A stretch of 64,000 nucleotides of DNA from an uncultured Cohaesibacter sp. GTDB taxonomy: Bacteria; Pseudomonadota; Alphaproteobacteria; Rhizobiales; Cohaesibacteraceae. The notes beneath the pieces are model-generated. The model had not been told where the DNA came from. It did no database searches and was given only the letters and a program-made list of their open reading frames with translations. A program made the translations under genes and the position numbers. Location: assembly GCF_963676275.1 (NCBI RefSeq), contig NZ_OY781091.1, positions 2,334,775 through 2,398,774 of the forward strand, read 5' to 3'. Shown one piece after another: positions 24,496-33,050 of this stretch (within the stretch, counting starts at the first letter, position 1; each line of letters opens with the position of its first letter).

Positions 24496-26066
24496 ACTAT
24501 CAATTTCCGGGAAAAGACGAGACGGGTCTAATCGCTCCAGAGAATACCGATATTCGCGCTTTGGTGCAAGCCTATGAGAAGGATGAGGACTTCGATCCCT
24601 ATCATTTTAAGCCGGCAGGAAATATCTCCCGCTCCTTCATAGCTGGCAAGGAAATGAGCCGCTTCATCATGGGGCCTGTAGGTGGAGGCAAAACGGTATC
24701 CTGTGTCTTTGCGCGTATCGTAGCCGCAACCCAGATGCCACCCTGCAAGGATGGTTGGATCCGCGACCGCTTTGTTGTGGTTCGGACATCCTTTCGCGAT
24801 GCTGAACGTACAGTCCTGAACTCATGGAAGCAGTGGTTTCCTCGCACCTATCCCGGATCGAGTTGGTCAGGCGGCAATGATCGTCCGGCAACCCATATCT
24901 TGCGCTGGCGTTTGCCCAACGGGCTGAAGGTGGAAGCGGAGACGATCTTTCTTGGCATCGGCGATCAGTCGATCGAGGACATTTTACGCGGACTGGAAAT
25001 CTCTGGTGGCTGGATGAACGAAGCCGACACTCTTGCGGCCAACGTGCTTCGTTATATCGAGCAGCGCACAGGGCGTTATCCCAAAAAGGAAGATCTGGCC
25101 GATCCGGTGTCCAAGCGCATGCGGACGGTGCTCGGTGACTATAACGCTCCTGATATGGATAACTGGACCTATGATCAGTTGGTCGAAAATCCGGCCCCAC
25201 ACAGAAAGCTGTATCGCCAGCCCTCCGGCCGCTCGCCCAATGCAGAGAATTTGGCCCGCTTGGAGGCGGACTATTATCAAAAGATCATAGAAGCCGAACC
25301 GGACTGGTATGTGCGCCGCTTTGTCGATAACCAGTATGGCTATAGTCGCGAAGGCTTGCCGGTCTATCGCTCCTTTGATCAGGATCGCCATATCGCCACC
25401 AGAAAACTTGACCCGCTAGAAGGCCTGCCGCTGTTGATCGGCATGGACGCAGCTTTGCACCCCGCAGCCATATTCGGGCAACCAATGCCGAATGGACAGA
25501 TCCGCATCACCGATGAACTCGTGCCTGGCGCCGGTGTTGGTGCTGCACGTTTTGCTGAAATGGTTCTGGATCTGCTCGACCGGCGCTATCAGATGGTGAC
25601 TGATATTCGCGCATGGGCAGACCCTGCAAGCCAATATGGCGCAGACAGGGAAGGCGGAGAACAGGCCTGGCTTGATACCATGCAGGTGGAATTGAAAATG
25701 CCGATCCTCATTCCGGCCAACGGTTCCAACGAACTGGGCCTTCGGCTTGGCGCAGTCGAAAAAGAACTCACCCATTTTATCGACGGGGAGACGCCACGAC
25801 TTTTGGTTTCACCCCATTGCAAGCTTCTCAATCGTGGTTTCATGTCCGGCTATCGCTTCAAGAAGCTATCCGGTGGATCTGAGCAATTTTCTTTGCAGCC
25901 TGAAAAGAACGACTATTCGCACCCTCATGATGGTTTGCAATATCTCATATTGGGATATCGCGGGCGTCCGGCTGTTGTTGGGCAATCGCAGCGACAGAGA
26001 CAGTCCTCTGCCGCCAAGGCAAAGTCCAGTTCCAAAAGAAATTTCGATCCTCACCGCTATGCCTGA
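24492..26066 (+). CDS. Terminase large subunit
   Basis: 524 residues. ATPase domain with Walker A GPVGGGKTV (61-69) and an acidic stretch around WMNEAD (about 176) as candidate Walker B/catalytic glutamate. The nuclease domain begins near LIGMDAALHPAAIFG (about 315) with further acidic positions in ADPASQYGADREGGEQAW and the terminal NDYSHPHDGLQYL. It packages DNA into the prohead using ATP and cuts the concatemer. The layout matches the TerL of podoviruses with T7-like heads. The next gene starts inside its last three codons. Confidence 0.88.
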   Translation: MNYQFPGKDETGLIAPENTDIRALVQAYEKDEDFDPYHFKPAGNISRSFIAGKEMSRFIMGPVGGGKTVSCVFARIVAATQMPPCKDGWIRDRFVVVRTSFRDAERTVLNSWKQWFPRTYPGSSWSGGNDRPATHILRWRLPNGLKVEAETIFLGIGDQSIEDILRGLEISGGWMNEADTLAANVLRYIEQRTGRYPKKEDLADPVSKRMRTVLGDYNAPDMDNWTYDQLVENPAPHRKLYRQPSGRSPNAENLARLEADYYQKIIEAEPDWYVRRFVDNQYGYSREGLPVYRSFDQDRHIATRKLDPLEGLPLLIGMDAALHPAAIFGQPMPNGQIRITDELVPGAGVGAARFAEMVLDLLDRRYQMVTDIRAWADPASQYGADREGGEQAWLDTMQVELKMPILIPANGSNELGLRLGAVEKELTHFIDGETPRLLVSPHCKLLNRGFMSGYRFKKLSGGSEQFSLQPEKNDYSHPHDGLQYLILGYRGRPAVVGQSQRQRQSSAAKAKSSSKRNFDPHRYA

Positions 26067-26727
26067 GATTCATCATCCATCCAGCCTTTATGATCTTGCA
26101 TGCGTAGCAGGGCAACGCCCGATGATCGTGTGGCAATGCCTGAAGGCGCAACGGGTTGTCTCGGACACTTGGACACTGACTGGCGAAGATGGAGAGGCCG
26201 TCATCGTGGCCGGTCTTTGGCTGAGAGCTGACGGAATTGCCGAGGCATGGTTTCTGGCGCGCCCCGAGGCCGGAAGATACCTTCGACGGATCGTCCGGCA
26301 CATTCGGTTGACCTTAGAGCGCTCCCCCTATGCTGAAATCGAGGTCAGGATCACCACTCGGGCCGGAGCGCAAATTGCTCGGCTCAGCGGGTTCACTCTG
26401 GCAGAAAAAGATTCTGGCATGGAGATTTGGCGATATGGGCGGATTGTTGGGCGGTGGCGGAGACAATGGCGCTGTGGCTTTGCAAAGAAAAGTCGCAGAG
26501 CAGAACCAAAGAAAGCAGTTGGCCGCTCTCGCAAAAACGGCAGCGGAAACCGATCAGGCAACAGCCAAGGCGAAGGGTGGTGGTCGTCGTGCTGGCGGCA
26601 ACAAACTGCTTACCTATATCGGCGCTTCCGACGGTCAATCCTCGCTTGGATAAGGCTCATTCATGGCAAAGAGAAAAAGCACAGCCCCCAAAGAGCCAGA
26701 AGGCAAAGGCCACTCGAAGGGCAATGA
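26059..26727 (+). CDS. GNAT-like phage protein, C-terminus probably out of frame
   Basis: 222 codons. It starts eight bases before the TerL stop. Residues about 1-125 look like a GNAT-type acetyltransferase fold used as a small virion or assembly protein in T7-like clusters: AVIVAGLWLRADGIAEAWF, RRIVRHIRLTLERSPYAEIE and AQIARLSGFTLAEKDSGME. After about residue 126 the translation turns into an Arg/Trp/Ser-rich string that overlaps two other genes (26435-26653 and the portal start) in a different frame. The native stop has probably been lost by a small indel, or the real protein is simply longer; the first 125 residues are the supported part. Confidence 0.6.
   Translation: MPEIHHPSSLYDLACVAGQRPMIVWQCLKAQRVVSDTWTLTGEDGEAVIVAGLWLRADGIAEAWFLARPEAGRYLRRIVRHIRLTLERSPYAEIEVRITTRAGAQIARLSGFTLAEKDSGMEIWRYGRIVGRWRRQWRCGFAKKSRRAEPKKAVGRSRKNGSGNRSGNSQGEGWWSSCWRQQTAYLYRRFRRSILAWIRLIHGKEKKHSPQRARRQRPLEGQ
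26435..26653 (+). CDS. Small hypothetical virion-module protein
   Basis: 72 residues: MGGLLGGGGDNGAVALQRKV, a Gln/Lys/Ala-rich helix, then GGGRRAGGNKLLTYIGAS. Short Gly-rich proteins like this commonly lie between terminase and portal in T7-like clusters. The ATG is inside the GNAT-like gene (different frame) and the stop is nine bases before the portal start. No function known. Confidence 0.6.
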   Translation: MGGLLGGGGDNGAVALQRKVAEQNQRKQLAALAKTAAETDQATAKAKGGGRRAGGNKLLTYIGASDGQSSLG

Positions 26728-28267
26728 CGAAGCCAAAATCAAGAAGCTGAAACGCTTTTACAAGAAGGCTGACACTGAATTCCTCAAATTCAAACCGATG
26801 CTCGATGAGGCCTTTGACTATGCCATTCCCTATCGCAAGGGTATTTCGGAAACCGGCGCAGGCGAGAAACGGGTCAACAAGGCCTTCGACCAGACTGCAA
26901 TTGTAGGCGCGTTTCGCTTTGCCGGGCGGCTCTGGCAGGATTTCGTTTCGGAGGAAATGTTCCGGCTTGCACCCGGTGATATCCTCTCCGACAAGGTCAA
27001 GAATGATCTCCGACCTCAACTTGAAACCTACACTTCCGTTATCACCGGCATGGCATCAAACGGTGAATTCGATCTGGCTTTCCACGAAATGGGGCTGGAT
27101 CTTTCTGCAGGCACCGGTGCGATGTATATCCAGGAAGGCGAGGACACCGACACACCAGCCCGATTTGTGGCCGTACCAATCGATGAACTGCGTTTGCTGA
27201 AGGGTGGCCATGGCGACGTGCGCGGCATTTTCTGGGACCGTAAATGGGATGCCTGGGAAGTGCAGGATGAATTCTGGGACGAACGAGCAAGGTTCGGCCC
27301 GAACCTCAAAGACAAGCTGCAAAAGAATGAAAGCGATGACGTAACGCTACGTGTGGCAACACTCTATGATCGCAAAACCAAGAAATGGGTTACGACCACA
27401 TGGGTGGATTGCGACGAAGAAACGATCATTCGCGAAGAGAATAGCCTTACCAATCCTTGGCTGACACCGCGCTATTTCCGCGTTCCCGGTGAAACCATGG
27501 GGCGTGGCCCTGTCATGCTCGCCATGCCCTCCATCAAGACACTGAATACAGCGCAGAGCCTGACCTTGCAGGCTGCTGCAATTGCGCTCCTGGGCATCTG
27601 GACTGCCGTAGATGACGGTGTATTCAATCCGGATCAATCCGCAATCGAGCCAGGAGCGATTTGGACCGTGGCCCGCAATGGCGGTGTGCTTGGACCGACA
27701 GTACAACGCATGACCGACCCCAGGCTGGATACGAACAACATTATCCTCAATGACCTCCGGATGGCAGTACAAGCCACCATGATGGACCAGAGCTTGCCGC
27801 CAGACGGCGCTGCGGTGCGCAGCGCTACCGAGATCCTAGAAAGGGTCAAACGGCTCGCTACGGACCATATCGGGGCGTTTGGACGCCTTGTCTATGAGAT
27901 CATCGCGCCTCTTGCCCGCCGCTTGATAGAAATCGCTTACAAAAAGGGCCTGATCAAAGCACAGATCCCGATAGACCAGATCCTGATCCAGGTGAAAGTC
28001 TCTTCGCCTCTGGCAACGGCGCGGGCTGCTGAAAAGCTCGAAAAGATTACCCAATGGATCGATATGGTGCTGGCGATCTTGCAGACCGAGGCCAGACAGG
28101 TCGCCAAGCTGCAAGACGCCCTTGAATATATCGGGCATGAGCTGGGCGTTCCTTCCCGTTTCATTGTCACCAGTGATGAACGAGCCGCAATGCAAAAGCA
28201 GCAGCAGGACGAACAGGCCACCATGATGGCCGCCCAAATGGCCATGCAAGCCGGGGAGGGCGTCTAA
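26663..28267 (+). CDS. Head-to-tail connector (portal) protein
   Basis: 534 residues, the usual size for T7 gp8-type portals. Lys-rich N-terminus, then RFYKKADTEFLKFKPMLDEA, FAGRLWQDFVSEEMF, LSAGTGAMYIQEGE, RYFRVPGETMGRGPVMLAMP and RSATEILERVKRLATDHIGA, in the order seen in podovirus connectors. It forms the dodecameric ring that DNA passes through and that starts head assembly. The stop overlaps the next gene's start by one base. Confidence 0.88.
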   Translation: MAKRKSTAPKEPEGKGHSKGNDEAKIKKLKRFYKKADTEFLKFKPMLDEAFDYAIPYRKGISETGAGEKRVNKAFDQTAIVGAFRFAGRLWQDFVSEEMFRLAPGDILSDKVKNDLRPQLETYTSVITGMASNGEFDLAFHEMGLDLSAGTGAMYIQEGEDTDTPARFVAVPIDELRLLKGGHGDVRGIFWDRKWDAWEVQDEFWDERARFGPNLKDKLQKNESDDVTLRVATLYDRKTKKWVTTTWVDCDEETIIREENSLTNPWLTPRYFRVPGETMGRGPVMLAMPSIKTLNTAQSLTLQAAAIALLGIWTAVDDGVFNPDQSAIEPGAIWTVARNGGVLGPTVQRMTDPRLDTNNIILNDLRMAVQATMMDQSLPPDGAAVRSATEILERVKRLATDHIGAFGRLVYEIIAPLARRLIEIAYKKGLIKAQIPIDQILIQVKVSSPLATARAAEKLEKITQWIDMVLAILQTEARQVAKLQDALEYIGHELGVPSRFIVTSDERAAMQKQQQDEQATMMAAQMAMQAGEGV

Positions 28268-28869
28268 TGGGCCGCGCCGGATTTGACCTTCACGACATGA
28301 TTTCTCGCCTTGGCAGCGAGCACAGCTGGGAAACCCTCGAAAATCTGCAGAACATGTTTGCGCATCCGGAGAAACGAAAGCTGGCTGAAGAAGAAAAGGC
28401 CATGAAGGAAGCTGCGCAAATTCGCTTCCGGCAGAATCTTCTGGCGATCTTCTCGATGGAGCAGGGGCGCAATGTGCTTGAAGAATTGATCCGGGGAACC
28501 GTTGCGCGTCCTCCTGTTAATCTTGGCATATCCGGCCTTTCTTCCGATCAGGTGGGCGTGATGTCCGCCTATCGCGAAGGTCAGAACTCTATCATCCATT
28601 CCATACTTTCCGACCTTCAAAAGGCGGGTTTCACCCCGTCAGATAAATCCGCACAAGGAGACACAGCACCATGTTCATTCTCGGACACGACTGGCCAACC
28701 ATCACATTCGCAGTTGAAGACGGAACCGGATCCGACACAAACACCGGAAGCAACGAAGACGGCACTGCCGAAGAAAGTGCAAACGGTGCGGAAGCAACCC
28801 TCTATCGCTCGGACGGCCTCGAAGAGAGCTACTTCGGCGAAACGGATCAGGAAACCATCGACAAACTGA
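28267..28869 (+). CDS. Bbp19-like phage structural protein with out-of-frame tail
   Basis: 200 codons. The first 120 residues fit the Bbp19-like family of small podovirus proteins (IFSMEQGRNVLEELIRGTV, then SAYREGQNSIIHSILSDLQK). The rest, from about residue 135, overlaps the scaffold gene by about 200 bases in another frame and reads as Thr/Lys/Pro-rich low-quality sequence (ALPKKVQTVRKQPSIART), so the functional protein probably ended earlier. The ATG overlaps the portal stop by one base. Confidence 0.65.
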   Translation: MGRAGFDLHDMISRLGSEHSWETLENLQNMFAHPEKRKLAEEEKAMKEAAQIRFRQNLLAIFSMEQGRNVLEELIRGTVARPPVNLGISGLSSDQVGVMSAYREGQNSIIHSILSDLQKAGFTPSDKSAQGDTAPCSFSDTTGQPSHSQLKTEPDPTQTPEATKTALPKKVQTVRKQPSIARTASKRATSAKRIRKPSTN

Positions 28870-29474
28870 TGTCAGGCATCAAGGATGCGACACCGCAATT
28901 GCCCGAAGATGTCTCCGGCTATAATTTCACCCCTGCTGAAGGCCTGGAAGGCTATTTCGGTGAGAAAGACGACCCTTTGCTCAATTCGGCCAAGGCCGCA
29001 GCACTCAAAAACGGCATTGCACCCAATGTCTTGCAGAGCTTCATCAACGACACATTCGGGGATCCGGTGGCCAAGGGCGTGATCGCGCCACCATTCAACC
29101 CGAAAGCCGAAATTGATGGTCTTGCCAAGATGCTGGGTGGCGACACCAAGGTGGCTGAAAAGGCCATCAATGATGCAGATGCCATTGCTGGCAATCTGGC
29201 AAAAACCATGGGCCTCCCTGATGCTGCCACCGGCTTTTTTGAAGGCATGGCTGAAACGGCTTCCGGCGTAATGGTCATCCGCGCCATTCAGAAAATGGCA
29301 ACTGAAAAAGGTATTGCCCTTGGCGGACAGGACGCAGGCGCGACCACACATTTCTCAAGAGAAACCCTGAAGAACATGGGCGCAGACCCGCGCATTGATC
29401 CTCAGAGCACGAAATATGATCCGGACGTTAGGAAGAAATATGACGACAGCTATCGGGCGCTGTATGGGGGATGA
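28671..29474 (+). CDS. Scaffolding protein
   Basis: 267 residues with AAGGAG upstream of the start. Acidic, Asp/Glu/Gly-rich N-terminus (GTGSDTNTGSNEDGTAEES), a helical middle (NSAKAAALKNGIAPNVLQSF, KMLGGDTKVAEKAINDADAI) and a basic Tyr-rich end (KYDPDVRKKYDDSYRALYGG). This charge layout, the size and the position between portal and capsid are those of T7 gp9-type scaffold proteins, which shape the procapsid and then leave. The capsid gene, normally next, is displaced 3.6 kb by an AT-rich cassette. Confidence 0.75.
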   Translation: MFILGHDWPTITFAVEDGTGSDTNTGSNEDGTAEESANGAEATLYRSDGLEESYFGETDQETIDKLMSGIKDATPQLPEDVSGYNFTPAEGLEGYFGEKDDPLLNSAKAAALKNGIAPNVLQSFINDTFGDPVAKGVIAPPFNPKAEIDGLAKMLGGDTKVAEKAINDADAIAGNLAKTMGLPDAATGFFEGMAETASGVMVIRAIQKMATEKGIALGGQDAGATTHFSRETLKNMGADPRIDPQSTKYDPDVRKKYDDSYRALYGG

Positions 29475-29729
29475 CTTATTAAGAAAATTATAATTTCTTC
29501 AAATAAGCACTCAAAAGGCAACGATCAAAAAGTTCAAAAATTGATATCTCATCCGGCTTGTTTTTATCGGTTCATACCCATAAATTAAATTGTGATAAAC
29601 TCTTTATACCTAACGTTGTAGTAGACGGCAGCGTTATAATGTGAGCACCACAGCAAATCACAAGATTGGCTGTGCGTCGTATCATGGAATCAAATTACAC
29701 AAACCAAAACAACAGCTAGGTGAAATATA
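29475..29729. other. AT-rich upstream region of the cargo cassette
   Basis: 255 non-coding bases, much more AT-rich than the scaffold gene before it. A TATAAT at 29635-29640 is a possible -10 box; the -35 is weak. Probably the promoter region of the ParB-like/nuclease operon and the left edge of the inserted cassette. No repeats marking an insertion were found by eye. Confidence 0.5.
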
Positions 29730-30890
29730 ATGATCGACCTACCAACAAAAATGTTGGGCGGAACCTCTGATAGGAAAAACATTGCGGAACTTCTCCTAGA
29801 TACTTCCAACCCGCGTTTTGGTGAGCTTGAAAGAGGTTTCGAGCAGGCTCAGCTTGTTGATCTCATAATAGAAAAATTTGGAATCGATGATGTTGTAAGT
29901 TCTCTGGCAATGAACGGCTTTTTTGAGGCAGAGCCATTGGTTTGCGTTAAAAGAAGTGATGGGAAACTTGTTGTCAAAGAAGGAAACAGGCGCCTGTGTG
30001 CATGTATAGTCCTAACAGGCGACGAAAGAGCTGTTCGGCAGGGTAACCTCACCAACAAAATGCGAGGAATTTGGAAGGAAAACGGCACCCCCCCTATTGA
30101 GCCAATTCCTGTACTTATCTTTGATGAAAACGGCCCGGCGGCCGATACAATGTTATCTTATCTTGGCGTTCGCCATATTGCAGCAGCCCAGCCGTGGGAC
30201 TCATATGCAAAAGCCTCTTGGGTTGCCAAAATTACAGATGGCACAGGCATGCCTGTATCAAAGATTACTGATATGATTGGGGATCAACACAGTACAGTTA
30301 TTCGCCTTCTTGAAGGTTACCGTTTTATTAGACAGCTTATTGATACTGGGCAGTTTACGCCGGGAGATAGTCAAAGAAAAGGGCGCGGTAGCGTTACCGA
30401 GTACCCATTCTCTTGGGTTTATACAATCCTAGGATACAAGGCCGCTCGAGATTTTTGCGGACTTAGTGAAAAGGTCTCTGAGAAAGTAAACCCAATTCCA
30501 AGCAATAAGCTCGAAAACGCAGTTACTGTAGTTAGTTCAATGTTTGGTGATAGATCAATAGGAAGAAGTGCTGCAGTTTCAGATTCTCGCCAACTATCTG
30601 AATTAGCAAAAGCTTTTTCTGATCCAGAAAAGGTTGCGCTGCTAAACAGCGGAAGGGACCTAGATACGGTTTTGGATATTACTAAGCCTATCGAGACCAA
30701 GTTAGAAGAAAATCTCACTCACGTACGTGCCGTACTGTTCGACTTAGTTTCATCAGTTTCTGAGAATGAACCCTCAATTGAAGTTGCAAAGAAGCATCTA
30801 CCTACTTCCGTAAAAACTCGGGGCTTGTCAATCGATTTGGCAAAGCGTCTAAAAGAGATCGTTGACAAAGAATTCGAAAACTATGAATGA
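29730..30890 (+). CDS. ParB-like nuclease/DNA-binding domain protein of cargo cassette
   Basis: 386 residues. The N-terminal 130 residues have the ParB/Srx-type pattern: NIAELLLDTSNPRFGELERG at the start, FFEAEPLVCVKRSDGKLVVK, then EGNRRLCACIVL with the EGNRR box at 84-88. The centre contains a helix-turn-helix-like segment (VSKITDMIGDQHSTVIRLLE). The C-terminal 150 residues are helical and unrecognised. ParB-fold domains bind CTP in partition proteins but act as nucleases or sensors in many mobile-element proteins. It overlaps the next gene by eight bases, so the two are co-expressed. AT-rich relative to the phage. Confidence 0.75.
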   Translation: MIDLPTKMLGGTSDRKNIAELLLDTSNPRFGELERGFEQAQLVDLIIEKFGIDDVVSSLAMNGFFEAEPLVCVKRSDGKLVVKEGNRRLCACIVLTGDERAVRQGNLTNKMRGIWKENGTPPIEPIPVLIFDENGPAADTMLSYLGVRHIAAAQPWDSYAKASWVAKITDGTGMPVSKITDMIGDQHSTVIRLLEGYRFIRQLIDTGQFTPGDSQRKGRGSVTEYPFSWVYTILGYKAARDFCGLSEKVSEKVNPIPSNKLENAVTVVSSMFGDRSIGRSAAVSDSRQLSELAKAFSDPEKVALLNSGRDLDTVLDITKPIETKLEENLTHVRAVLFDLVSSVSENEPSIEVAKKHLPTSVKTRGLSIDLAKRLKEIVDKEFENYE

Positions 30891-31821
30891 TCAATCTTAT
30901 TTTTCGAGAGGACATCTCGTCAAGGTTTCTAGAGATGCTGATCAAGCTGAGCTAGTCGCTCTTAGGTTTGGACAATCAAGAGCGACATCTGGAGTAAGAG
31001 ATGATGCGATAGCGGATACACTTGAAGAAAACTACTCTGCCGGAAATGAATTTGAGGAAGAAGCTTGGCAATCACGAGAAACTTCTATGGATACAGCAGC
31101 TTCTCAAATTTTAGAGGAGCTGGAGAAAAGGTCTCTATCGCTCGGCGAACTGTACCCATTTCGAATTCAGGGAGATGTCCTATATTATGAACAATCACCA
31201 ACGCTTGTTTATGAATTTTTATTATGCACATCTCTTAGCCCAAGCTTGACAACCGGTAGATTCAAAGACTTTCCGCGTATCTTTGAGAGACTTGCGGCAG
31301 TTTTAACTGCAAACTTTTTGGGAGCTAATACACACTATTGTCATGTTGGATTTCCAAATGAGCACAGACGCTTTAAGAGCGCTGTCAGAGTTGTCATATC
31401 GGAAAGCCGTGAATTAAATTGGCAACCAGATGAAGGCTTACCTGACGAAGGGCCTCGTCAGGGAGATGAAGGCGTAGACTATATTCTCTGGAAAGACTTC
31501 GGTTGCGGTCGCCCTATTGGGCAACCCTTCTTTTTCGGACAATGCGCCTGCGGTAATGATTGGGACAATAAACTGAATGACGTATCCGAAAGATTTTTCA
31601 AATGGTTCTCGAGACTAAAGGTCGATAGAACAAAAGTTTTTGCCGTACCTTTTGTTATCCCTGATATTAAGCTTAGAGAAGTCACTCGAGACGCGGGTAT
31701 TGTTATGGATCGCTTACGGCTTGTTAAAGCAATTTCGACTGGGGAACATTTTGTAAAAGACGAATGGATAGATAGCCTTTTCAATACCATGTGTTTGGTT
31801 GCGACGGTTGATGAAATCTAA
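30883..31821 (+). CDS. Putative PD-(D/E)XK-type nuclease of cargo cassette
   Basis: 312 residues from the ATG at 30883. I do not recognise a named family. The central block GDEGVDYILWKDFG, then IGQPFFFGQCACGNDWDNKL has the look of a restriction-type PD-(D/E)XK core: Asp199, then Lys204 five residues on, then Gln220 in a strand, with Glu111 in an upstream helix as a possible fourth residue. The first 90 residues are charged and probably helical. It is translationally coupled to the ParB-like gene and convergent (nine bases) with a cytosine methyltransferase, the classic neighbourhood of a restriction enzyme. The nuclease call is an inference from motif spacing and context. Confidence 0.55.
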   Translation: MNDQSYFSRGHLVKVSRDADQAELVALRFGQSRATSGVRDDAIADTLEENYSAGNEFEEEAWQSRETSMDTAASQILEELEKRSLSLGELYPFRIQGDVLYYEQSPTLVYEFLLCTSLSPSLTTGRFKDFPRIFERLAAVLTANFLGANTHYCHVGFPNEHRRFKSAVRVVISESRELNWQPDEGLPDEGPRQGDEGVDYILWKDFGCGRPIGQPFFFGQCACGNDWDNKLNDVSERFFKWFSRLKVDRTKVFAVPFVIPDIKLREVTRDAGIVMDRLRLVKAISTGEHFVKDEWIDSLFNTMCLVATVDEI

Positions 31822-31829
31822 GCCGTCAC

Positions 31830-32765
31830 CTACCAAATATCGGGCAAGGCATCTGCAACAGCCTTAAAAAGAGGCGGAGGCACAGCATTGCCTACAACTT
31901 TATACTTTTCATTCATGGAAGACTTTTCTGGAAATTCTATCATCTTATCAAAACCTTGCAAAAGCGCGCATTCTTTATAAGAGAAGCGTCTTGCAGGTTT
32001 TTGAGATTCAAATACCCACTCATCTGTATTAACGCGAATCAGTCGCGGACTAACGGGATGTAGATTAACGTGCCTACTACGAGCAACAACAGTCTTGCTT
32101 AAGTCTTCCCAAGAACGATACCGATTTCTTGACAAATAGTACCAGTGGAATTTTTCCTTATTGTACTCGCCCTCCGGCCACAGTGGCAAATGACCAATTG
32201 CATCTCTTATTGTCTTAAACGGCTTAGATTGCCCTGGGCCATGAGTTGGCTCAGGAAAAGTATAACTGATTCCAAAATCTGAGCGAATTCCAACCAAGAA
32301 TAAGCGGCGTCTCTGTTGGGGAACTCCAAAGTCCTCTGCGTTTAAGACTTTCCACGACACCCGATAACCAGCCAACCGGAATCTAGTGAGTTGATTATTT
32401 AGTAAATGAGACAAGTCCGAGCGTTGCATACCAGAAACATTCTCAACAATAAACGCTTTTGGTTTTATGCATCGCAGCACTCGATCAAATTCTTGATACA
32501 AATAATTTATACTTCGATCAGCTTTGCGCACTCCCCCTTGGCTAAAACCTTGGCAGGGATAACATCCCACCAAAATATCCGCCGCTGGAAAGCTGTTTAA
32601 ATTTCGGATATCACCAAGTTGATAATCTGTTTCTGGAAAATTGTGAATATAGAATTCTCGAGCATATGGCAAAATATCATTCGCCATGACTACTTCGTGC
32701 CCAGCCGCATGTAGTCCGGCATCAGACCCACCACAGCCAGTAAAAAGAGAAACTGCCCTGGCCAT
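31830..32765 (-). CDS. DNA (cytosine-5-)-methyltransferase
   Basis: 311 residues, complete C5-MTase. Motif I SLFTGCGGSDAG (6-17), motif IV GCYPCQGFS with catalytic Cys71, motif VI ENV (108-110), motif VIII QRRRL (151-155) and motif X GNAVPPPL (292-299) are all intact. The target-recognition region (about 190-265, with NKEKFHWYYLSRNRYRSWED) is short, so the recognition site is probably 4-6 bases. Convergent with the ParB-like/nuclease operon and AT-rich like it, so likely part of the same cassette. It could protect host and prophage DNA from the partner nuclease, or be a free-standing phage methylase against host restriction. Confidence 0.9.
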   Translation of the reverse strand: MARAVSLFTGCGGSDAGLHAAGHEVVMANDILPYAREFYIHNFPETDYQLGDIRNLNSFPAADILVGCYPCQGFSQGGVRKADRSINYLYQEFDRVLRCIKPKAFIVENVSGMQRSDLSHLLNNQLTRFRLAGYRVSWKVLNAEDFGVPQQRRRLFLVGIRSDFGISYTFPEPTHGPGQSKPFKTIRDAIGHLPLWPEGEYNKEKFHWYYLSRNRYRSWEDLSKTVVARSRHVNLHPVSPRLIRVNTDEWVFESQKPARRFSYKECALLQGFDKMIEFPEKSSMNEKYKVVGNAVPPPLFKAVADALPDIW

Positions 32766-33050
32766 TCACAACTCCTTCTGTCAATTTAACAATGCAATAT
32801 CAGGTGACACGACAATCATCAATGATCATCATACTTAATAGACTGAATTTCACAGAGCTCATTAAACCGCAAGCACTTCCCCTTACCTCCATACCATCTT
32901 ATTCAAAAGCCATCAAAAGTTGTTCGGTTGACCATCCATTCAGGCGGTTAGCGTTGTAGCCAAGCCAGGGCTCAATGCACCGCCTTTTCATTGCCCGCAG
33001 CCGGTAGGGCCTCTGGCGAGACGAAAACTCGCTATGGAAGGCTACAAGAC
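32766..33050. other. Right edge of the cargo cassette and capsid leader
   Basis: 285 non-coding bases. The left part is AT-rich and should hold the methyltransferase promoter on the minus strand. The right part (from about 32930) returns to phage base composition and leads into the capsid gene. No clear promoter or terminator seen. Confidence 0.45.

Noticed and set aside
32991-33050. An upstream start for the capsid gene adding 20 residues.
   Set aside because: The extra residues (MPAAGRASGETKTRYGRLQD) do not look like a capsid N-terminus and the ribosome-site-like GGAAGG sits before the internal ATG at 33051.
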